From a bacterium (lineage in GTDB: Bacteria > UBP14 > UBA6098 > B30-G16): 15,167 bases of DNA. Position 1 is the stretch's first letter. Every line of letters begins with the position of its first letter. The DNA is taken from NCBI GenBank assembly GCA_003645115.1, contig QNEG01000008.1, positions 1 to 15,167 on the forward strand, written 5' to 3'. Below, piece by piece: positions 6,820-13,011 of this stretch. A program made the position numbers and the translations under genes. Below the pieces are notes generated by a model, which saw nothing but the letters and a program-made list of their open reading frames with translations, was not told the DNA's origin and made no database searches.

Positions 6820-9800
6820 CTATTTCAAATAAATTACTCGCTTAGTTTTTGTCAATCCGTTTTTTGTAGTTGCTTTGATTAAATACACACCGCTGGAAAT
6901 ATTTTCGTCGGGCGTCCAGATGTAGGGGCGACTCTTGTTGAAAATCCCGCTTGAGGGGCGGTCGCCCTGTTGTTGAGCAGGTGCAAAACCTGCCCCTACG
7001 CATTTGCCATTTATATCGAATATCTCTATTCCCGCTCCCGCAGGGACAGTGATGACACACGAGGAATTGAATGGATTAGGGAAAATTGATAATGAAACAT
7101 TATTGGGAATGGTTATTGGTTTTTCGGATTCTACGCCCACAGCCATTTCGGTGTGTAATGCCAGATAGTTTATATACCATCCCGCATCGGTATTGCGTGA
7201 TGAACTGCCGAAATCGAAATAAACTCGAATGGAGTCTCCAATCCAGGGAGACAAATTAAATGCTTCTTTCTGCCAGAAATCATTTAGTGTATCACCATAT
7301 ACAGGTTCCCAGGGGATATGTTGATTATATTGCGATGTCTGGCCATTATATCCGCATTGTGGAAAAATGGTGAATGGTTCTCCGCCGTTCACTGAAATTT
7401 TCACATTTCCGCCATCGTGTTTTACTGGATTATCCGATGCTTGTATGCGATACCAGTGCCATATAAGCAAATATGGGATACTACCATCGTCGGGAATAGT
7501 CATCACTGGAGTAATCAGTCGAGATTGGGAACTATCATTATAAGTTCCGGATAATTCTGTTCCCCAGCAATTACTTCCCAGTGGCACCAATGATGGTCCA
7601 TAAGATGGAGTGCCCCATTCCCAATTTTGATAATAATCGAAAGATACTGTGGAAAATCCGCCATTAGATGTGCCCAGATTATATGAATTAATGGGAGCAT
7701 TCACACAGGGTCCCCGAATATCGCCAGTCTCGGGGAATCTCAATGTCCCACTACCGGTTTCTATACTGAAATAATAACTATGCGTATCCTCATTTAATGG
7801 AGTGGTATAATAAAATGTTCTTCCAGTGGTAACTGCACCTTCCGCATCGGTCATCGAATATGGGACTCCGTCGATATATACATTAGCCGCAATCGGCAGC
7901 ACCCCCGATGGACTAGCATAAGTGACCATAAAAGTGAATGTATCTCCCGCAGAACCGACCCAGGGAACTGCATCTCCAGCGCCTATATAACCATCCATCT
8001 CAGATTGAACCAATATATCATCTATGAACCAGCCGTGATTATATACTCCCGCATCGGAATGTAATCTAAATCGAAGTAGGATATCATCACCAGGACTTCC
8101 GTAAGCTGAAAGGTCGGCGTAGGCAAATTTCCATTGGTTAATTAAGCTACTGAAAGTAAGTATATCATTCCAACTGGTGCCATCATCGGTAGAAACCTGA
8201 ACGAAACAGGTATCATATCCGTGTTCCATCTGATAAAAGTGCCAGAAAGTTAGTGCCGGATTATCTGGTAGTATAATAGGATTTGCAGTAGTCATACTTA
8301 CATCGGTTTCATTTGAATATTGAAATGGCGAGGTTCCAGTTTCGGGACTACTATAGAATGAATGTCTATACGAATTATATCTAAAATCGGTAATGTGCCA
8401 TGGTGATTCCGCATTCCACAATGACATACCGGCTTCGGCATCGTCGTAAAATCCGCCGGTGCCTATCATAAAACTTATAGTATCCACACTGGAATATCCT
8501 CTATCCTCGCTGGCATTGTGATATACTTTAGCAAAATATGGAGTTGGACAGGCAGTGGCGATAGAAACGCGATATGCAGTCGGATTGGCGGCATCGCCAC
8601 CGGGAACTATAGTGCCGAAATTGGCATCACTAACGGTAATGGACAAATAAGTGTCATCCTCAGATAGGAATCCCACTATATTTTGCGCATCATCACCGCC
8701 AGAATTATGCAATGTCAAAGTAATTCCCACTTGTTCACCTGGTTCATAAAATCCATCGCTATCGCCCAAATCGGTCAATAATCGGTCGGATAAGTCCATT
8801 TGTGGTGCATGCACTGGAAGATTAAATTGTGAAACCCAACTGGAATCATCAACATCGGTTATATTCAAATTAAAATTAATTTCGGTATTATCCGGCGGAT
8901 TTCCAACTAATTGAACAACGAATGGGTCGGTAGGAGTTACCACTCCGCCATCTACTACGGTGCCGTAATATGAATTGTTATCTATGATTGTAGCATAAGA
9001 AGACGATGTTGACAGCGTAGCAGATACTCCGTAAGCAGTTTCCGAACCATTATTTCTCAAATCGACCCACAATGCGATTCTTTCCTGTGTATCGGCTGTG
9101 CCATCGCTATCGCCGGATGAACCAGAACCGCCATCATCCTCCACAGCATTGGATTCATAAACTAAATATGGACCATCGGAACCCACTATAATAAATCCCT
9201 CGTAGGGAATTTTATTATACGCAGTAACGGTAACCCATAATGTTTCACCGGGAGATGCACTACTATATGATAAAGTCACATTCCCCGATGAATTAGTGTA
9301 TTCTGCCCGATGAATTGCATCGTGGTTGGTAATACATACCAATGCTTCTTCCACAGGGATTCCTACGGATTGGACATTGAAATCGATATTTCCTCCGCCT
9401 GGTGATATAAAATCTGGATGAGTGACATCGAGATTTTGCGGTGCGCCATACCATAATGCCAATGATGGGTCACCCAATAGATTATACATATCGAAATAAT
9501 ATTCCGCACTGCTGGGATAAGAATTATACACCGCCATCAATCCTTTAAGGCGCATGCCTGCGGTGAACATCCATTCCTCGACAAATACCGAATCTAACAT
9601 TCTTCGTTCCATTACATCATCCTCATCCCAGTATGAACTATTGGAAGCACCGAGGTCGGCGATAGCAGCGGCATCGGTCTGACGAATCCAGGTTTCCATA
9701 AAGCATTCATCTCTCTCGCCGAATGTCCCAGTCAAGCAGGCGAATGAGAGAATCATCGGATACATTCCTGAATTGGTCAGCGAGGCGACATCGGACTGAT

Positions 9801-11136
9801 TTACAGCTGGTGCATCCCATTCGGTATAATATCCGTGTCCGGTGTAAATTACCAACATTACTCCACTATTTATATCGGAAATCACCTGTGAGCCAGTTCC
9901 ACCGTAGTATGCCCAAATAGTGTCTATATAAGTATAACCATAAGGGTCGAATAAGTTTTGGGCTACATATCTTTGAGTAGCCTCCGCCAAAGAATGAAAC
10001 GATGCGTCATCGGTAGTGGGCAAACTGACTCGCCATGTCCAATCGGTTCCTGTGCCAAAATCGAAATGTTCATAATCGATTATTCTATTCACCATCTCGG
10101 TGACCGATGCGGTAGAATTAAGCGACAATCTTCCCACGAAACAATCGGGTATTATGTCTGCACCCGCCAATTCACTATAAGGATTATCCGATGAGCTACT
10201 GGATGCACCGCCCGAGAAAGTAGGCATATCGGCGACATCGCCCACTAATAGCACAAAATCCACATCGTCTGAATCATATTGTGTCTGAATATAATTCTTA
10301 ACCGAATTCGCAGTTCCGCCGAGTTCGCTGACTGTTTTCAAATCCAATTTATAGCCCTTCCGATGTTTCCACTGAACTAAATCTGCCAATGCAGAACTAT
10401 AAGTGGAACCGGTAATTATTATCATTTCGATTTCGGTGGGCGGGACCCATTTCTCCCAGAACTCATAATTCACAATATATGGCTCGATTATTTCATCATA
10501 ATGTTTCGAATGGTGTGTTTGTTTAATTTGTCGAGTCTTTTCGATGTTTGCATCGGGAGTATGTATCTCTATTTTCGCTGTGGATATAATTACCAGCTTT
10601 CCCGCCACAGGATTATAATTTACCGGTCTGATTTCCATATGCGCCAGCCGATGATCTCTCGCCTGAACTATAGTTAATATCTTTATGGCTTCCTTATATC
10701 GGAATTGGTTGGAAAGATACGAATGCCAATCGACGATGAAATCGGAACGATAATTCTTGATTTTGGGAACCGGTGCCTGCCGTGGATATATAAAACTGGG
10801 CAACCAATAGTCATAAAGAAATAGAGAATCCAATTCCTGATTAGTCAGACTCACTTCCGGCTCACAATCCTGCGGGATTTCCACCCAGAATCTAATTACC
10901 GGCAACTGCGGTTCGCCGATTTCTGCGGATGGATTCGCACCAGGCATATCTACATAAGTAAAATTACCATTGGGAATTTTTGTTTCGCTTAATATCAGTT
11001 CCCCCGCGGTGAAGGATAAACTGGTGAATGTATAATCACTAAAATCGACTTCTAATTTAGCAGATTGGGAAGTTTCAGGGAAAGTTAAGGATATGCCAAA
11101 AAAGCATATCAACAATAGTATTTTTTTTAACATCAT
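6820..11136 (-). CDS. Gingipain-like C25 cysteine protease with T9SS sorting tail
   Basis: 1438 residues. Order: signal peptide (1-26); gingipain-type propeptide (about 28-225, with EPQLPVIRFWVEIP at 75-88); C25 caspase-like catalytic domain (about 230-565) with the catalytic dyad H434 in YTGHGYY and C467 in SFACLTGTFG; an Ig-like domain (565-650); a Gly/Asp/Ser linker (665-682); two CARDB-like domains (685-775, 780-890); two related MAM/jelly-roll modules (895-1045 and 1160-1332) separated by a beta domain; and a T9SS type A sorting domain (1345-1438) with IFPNPFNSS and SGVYLIKA. It should be exported by Sec, then cross the outer membrane by T9SS and be attached or released. Residues 1380-1405 are encoded by a repeat. 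AGGGGG lies 3 nt before the ATG at 11136 and 6 nt before the ATG at 11133, so the second may be the true start. PorU, the T9SS sortase, is also C25-like, but the propeptide and multi-domain tail favour a secreted protease. Confidence 0.92.
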   Translation of the reverse strand: MMLKKILLLICFFGISLTFPETSQSAKLEVDFSDYTFTSLSFTAGELILSETKIPNGNFTYVDMPGANPSAEIGEPQLPVIRFWVEIPQDCEPEVSLTNQELDSLFLYDYWLPSFIYPRQAPVPKIKNYRSDFIVDWHSYLSNQFRYKEAIKILTIVQARDHRLAHMEIRPVNYNPVAGKLVIISTAKIEIHTPDANIEKTRQIKQTHHSKHYDEIIEPYIVNYEFWEKWVPPTEIEMIIITGSTYSSALADLVQWKHRKGYKLDLKTVSELGGTANSVKNYIQTQYDSDDVDFVLLVGDVADMPTFSGGASSSSSDNPYSELAGADIIPDCFVGRLSLNSTASVTEMVNRIIDYEHFDFGTGTDWTWRVSLPTTDDASFHSLAEATQRYVAQNLFDPYGYTYIDTIWAYYGGTGSQVISDINSGVMLVIYTGHGYYTEWDAPAVNQSDVASLTNSGMYPMILSFACLTGTFGERDECFMETWIRQTDAAAIADLGASNSSYWDEDDVMERRMLDSVFVEEWMFTAGMRLKGLMAVYNSYPSSAEYYFDMYNLLGDPSLALWYGAPQNLDVTHPDFISPGGGNIDFNVQSVGIPVEEALVCITNHDAIHRAEYTNSSGNVTLSYSSASPGETLWVTVTAYNKIPYEGFIIVGSDGPYLVYESNAVEDDGGSGSSGDSDGTADTQERIALWVDLRNNGSETAYGVSATLSTSSSYATIIDNNSYYGTVVDGGVVTPTDPFVVQLVGNPPDNTEINFNLNITDVDDSSWVSQFNLPVHAPQMDLSDRLLTDLGDSDGFYEPGEQVGITLTLHNSGGDDAQNIVGFLSEDDTYLSITVSDANFGTIVPGGDAANPTAYRVSIATACPTPYFAKVYHNASEDRGYSSVDTISFMIGTGGFYDDAEAGMSLWNAESPWHITDFRYNSYRHSFYSSPETGTSPFQYSNETDVSMTTANPIILPDNPALTFWHFYQMEHGYDTCFVQVSTDDGTSWNDILTFSSLINQWKFAYADLSAYGSPGDDILLRFRLHSDAGVYNHGWFIDDILVQSEMDGYIGAGDAVPWVGSAGDTFTFMVTYASPSGVLPIAANVYIDGVPYSMTDAEGAVTTGRTFYYTTPLNEDTHSYYFSIETGSGTLRFPETGDIRGPCVNAPINSYNLGTSNGGFSTVSFDYYQNWEWGTPSYGPSLVPLGSNCWGTELSGTYNDSSQSRLITPVMTIPDDGSIPYLLIWHWYRIQASDNPVKHDGGNVKISVNGGEPFTIFPQCGYNGQTSQYNQHIPWEPVYGDTLNDFWQKEAFNLSPWIGDSIRVYFDFGSSSRNTDAGWYINYLALHTEMAVGVESEKPITIPNNVSLSIFPNPFNSSCVITVPAGAGIEIFDINGKCVGAGFAPAQQQGDRPSSGIFNKSRPYIWTPDENISSGVYLIKATTKNGLTKTKRVIYLK
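6922..6999. repeat. 78-nt palindromic repeat inserted in frame in the C25 protease gene
   Basis: The element is bounded by GTAGGGGC (6922-6929) and its exact complement GCCCCTAC (6992-6999). Internal pairs are GGGCGAC (6926-6932) with GTCGCCC (6961-6967) and GCAGGT (6977-6982) with ACCTGC (6988-6993). It is about 59% G+C (46 of 78 by hand count), against roughly 40% around it. It is exactly 26 codons long and read without a stop as residues 1380-1405, a Gly/Ala/Gln/Pro/Ser-rich loop in the sorting domain between INGKC and IWTPDENISSG. A related end-motif pair lies at 6696-6720. Confidence 0.65.
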
Positions 11137-11165
11137 TATCCCCCTATCAAATATAGGTTATCAAT

Positions 11166-11195
11166 ATTATATACTAATGAAATTGCAAAAATCAA
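11166..11195 (-). promoter_or_regulatory. Promoter of the C25 protease gene
   Basis: Minus strand TTGATT (11195-11190), an 18-bp spacer and a perfect TATAAT (11171-11166). The predicted start near 11159 gives a leader of about 25 nt containing the AGGGGG ribosome site. Confidence 0.65.
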
Positions 11196-11279
11196 GTAAA
11201 AAGAATTGAAAATTTATCTGGTGAACGCACATAGTATCACAAGAGTTCAATGTCTAATCGAGGATAATCGAATGTAGAA

Positions 11280-11294
11280 ATTTGTCATTTCGAG
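11280..11294 (+). repeat. Partial copy of the REP-like element
   Basis: ATTTGTCATTTCGAG is identical over 15 bases to the left end of the 94-bp element at 928-942. No matching right arm is seen, so this is a decayed or truncated copy in the 214-bp gap between the symporter and protease genes. Confidence 0.5.
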
Positions 11295-11350
11295 TGAAGA
11301 CATCTATCATTTCCCCACCGATTTATCGGGCTATAAATTTTTTTCTGTGT

Positions 11351-12832
11351 CTATGTGGGTGAAACTACTGTTGGGGGTTCGGAATCGTTTTCCATCATAT
11401 TGTTTTCATATTTCTTTATCGGTTCTGCGGGCGGAGTCAGCAATGTTACTAATATTGCTCCGATTAAAGATATCCCAAATGCAGGAATGAGTTCATATAC
11501 TATCGATTTCAATGCAGGGACATTATACCATACCACCGTGATTATTGGACCTAAAATCAGGCTTGTCAATGCGCCCCAGCGATTGAATCGTTTCCAGAAT
11601 AGTGATAAAATCACCACCGGACCGAATGCGGAACCCAGTGCACTCCACGCATAGAGAACAAAACTATATATAGTCCGAATATTGAATAATGCGATAATCA
11701 TAGCAATAATGGTCAATATTCCGATAAGCGCTCTGGTAATCCATACTGCGGTGCGTGGCTTTACCGACTTTTTTGTAATTTTAATCCAGAAATCATTGAC
11801 CAAAGTAGTAGCAGAATATATCAGTTGAGAATCCGCAGTTGACATCATAGCGGCGGTCACCGCAGAAAGAACCACACCTGCCAGAATTGGATGGACAAAA
11901 TTCACTGCAAATTGCGGTAATGCGTATTCCTTATCTGCGAGTTCGGGCAGCAACACTCGAGTAACTATACCCAAAGTCACCGAACCGAAGAACACTATAA
12001 TTCCCCAAATAGAGAAAATCCAGGCTGAACGGCGAGCTTCCCTTTCATCGCGAACGGTGATATATCTTACAACTATATGCGGCATACCTGGATAGCCCAA
12101 TGCGATACCCAATGTGCCGATTATAAATCCCAGCGCTCCCTCGGCGGGGATAAATGATGCGATATTATTTGCGTTCAGGAAACTAAAAATTGCACCGAAA
12201 CCACCGGCTTTTATTATCGCAAAAATGGGAAAACCAATCATAACCACAGCCATAAGAATACCCTGGACCAAATCGGTAAGACAAACTGCGGCATATCCTC
12301 CCATAAGGACATAAATTCCGATTATAATCGCACCAATCAGGACTCCGCCGGTATAGGTTGTGATACCCATACCTGCCATATTTTTACCCGAGCCGGTGAA
12401 TTGTCCTACCACATAGGCAAGCATAAAGATTATAATTATAATTCCACCTATGGTGCGAAGTATGTGTTTTCTGTCTCCGGTGCGTTTTTCGATATAATCG
12501 GATAGAGTTAAAATATCGGGGTCTTCGGTGGCTTTTCTAAGTTGTCGAGTAATAAAAAATGAGTTAAAAATAAATCCAAGTGAACAAGCGATAGCAGCCC
12601 AATATCCGGGGATACCTTTGGAATAACCTAATCCTGCCAGTCCAAGCATAACCCATGCACTTTCACCACTGGTAGCAGCAGAAATCGCCGATGTCCATGC
12701 ACCGAGTCCCTTACCAGCTGCGACAAATCCCTTATAAGTCTTCCCGAATTTTTTCTCCCCCCAGTATCCTATTCCAAGAAGCAAAACTAAATAAAACACA
12801 AAGGTTGAAATTATAGCTATATTATCGCCCAT
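11351..12832 (-). CDS. Sodium:solute symporter, PutP-like (SSS family)
   Basis: The 493-residue, strongly hydrophobic product is the size of Na+/proline symporters, with about 13 membrane segments of the LeuT-type fold. Family landmarks are SAATSGESAWVMLGLAG (51-67, first unwound helix), GYPGMPHIVVRYI (246-258, like the GxxxPHxxxR block of PutP) and AAMMSTADSQLIYSA (327-341), whose serine and threonine match the Na+-site residues of PutP. It should import a small organic solute, most likely proline or another amino acid, with Na+ across the inner membrane; the substrate cannot be fixed. AGGAGG is 5 nt before the ATG. The gene has its own promoter and stands between two T9SS-type protein genes. 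Its hydrophilic C-terminal tail (about 470-493) is Pro/Glu-rich. Confidence 0.9.
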   Translation of the reverse strand: MGDNIAIISTFVFYLVLLLGIGYWGEKKFGKTYKGFVAAGKGLGAWTSAISAATSGESAWVMLGLAGLGYSKGIPGYWAAIACSLGFIFNSFFITRQLRKATEDPDILTLSDYIEKRTGDRKHILRTIGGIIIIIFMLAYVVGQFTGSGKNMAGMGITTYTGGVLIGAIIIGIYVLMGGYAAVCLTDLVQGILMAVVMIGFPIFAIIKAGGFGAIFSFLNANNIASFIPAEGALGFIIGTLGIALGYPGMPHIVVRYITVRDEREARRSAWIFSIWGIIVFFGSVTLGIVTRVLLPELADKEYALPQFAVNFVHPILAGVVLSAVTAAMMSTADSQLIYSATTLVNDFWIKITKKSVKPRTAVWITRALIGILTIIAMIIALFNIRTIYSFVLYAWSALGSAFGPVVILSLFWKRFNRWGALTSLILGPIITVVWYNVPALKSIVYELIPAFGISLIGAILVTLLTPPAEPIKKYENNMMENDSEPPTVVSPT

Positions 12833-12836
12833 AGTT

Positions 12837-12842
12837 CCTCCT
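12837..12842 (-). promoter_or_regulatory. Shine-Dalgarno of the symporter
   Basis: The minus strand reads AGGAGGAACT immediately before the ATG at 12832, supporting this start. Confidence 0.8.
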
Positions 12843-12857
12843 GTTCAGGTTATTTCC

Positions 12858-12886
12858 TAAATAAAAAGACCGGCATAATAAATCAA
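12858..12886 (-). promoter_or_regulatory. Probable promoter of the symporter gene
   Basis: Minus strand TTGATT (12886-12881), a 17-bp spacer and TATTTA (12863-12858). The -35 and the bases around it resemble those of the C25 gene promoter. The rest of the gap, 12887-13011, shows only a 5-bp hairpin (GTTCG 12937-12941 with CGAAC 12949-12953) without a U-tract. Confidence 0.45.
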
Positions 12887-13011
12887 GTGAAATTTCTATT
12901 TCTCGTTCATACCGCTCGGCACCCTTTTGGTTGTTAGTTCGCACTACACGAACAATCTCAAAATAGTGGAAATTAAACTATGGACAAAATAAATAGATAT
13001 GATAACTGGCA

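Noticed and set aside
6820..11136. C25 protein as the T9SS sortase PorU
   Set aside because: It has a gingipain-type propeptide, several adhesive domains and a canonical cargo sorting tail; PorU cannot be wholly excluded without a profile search.
12937..12953. GTTCG/CGAAC hairpin as terminator of the propeller gene
   Set aside because: Only 5 bp with a 7-nt loop and no U-tract on either strand.
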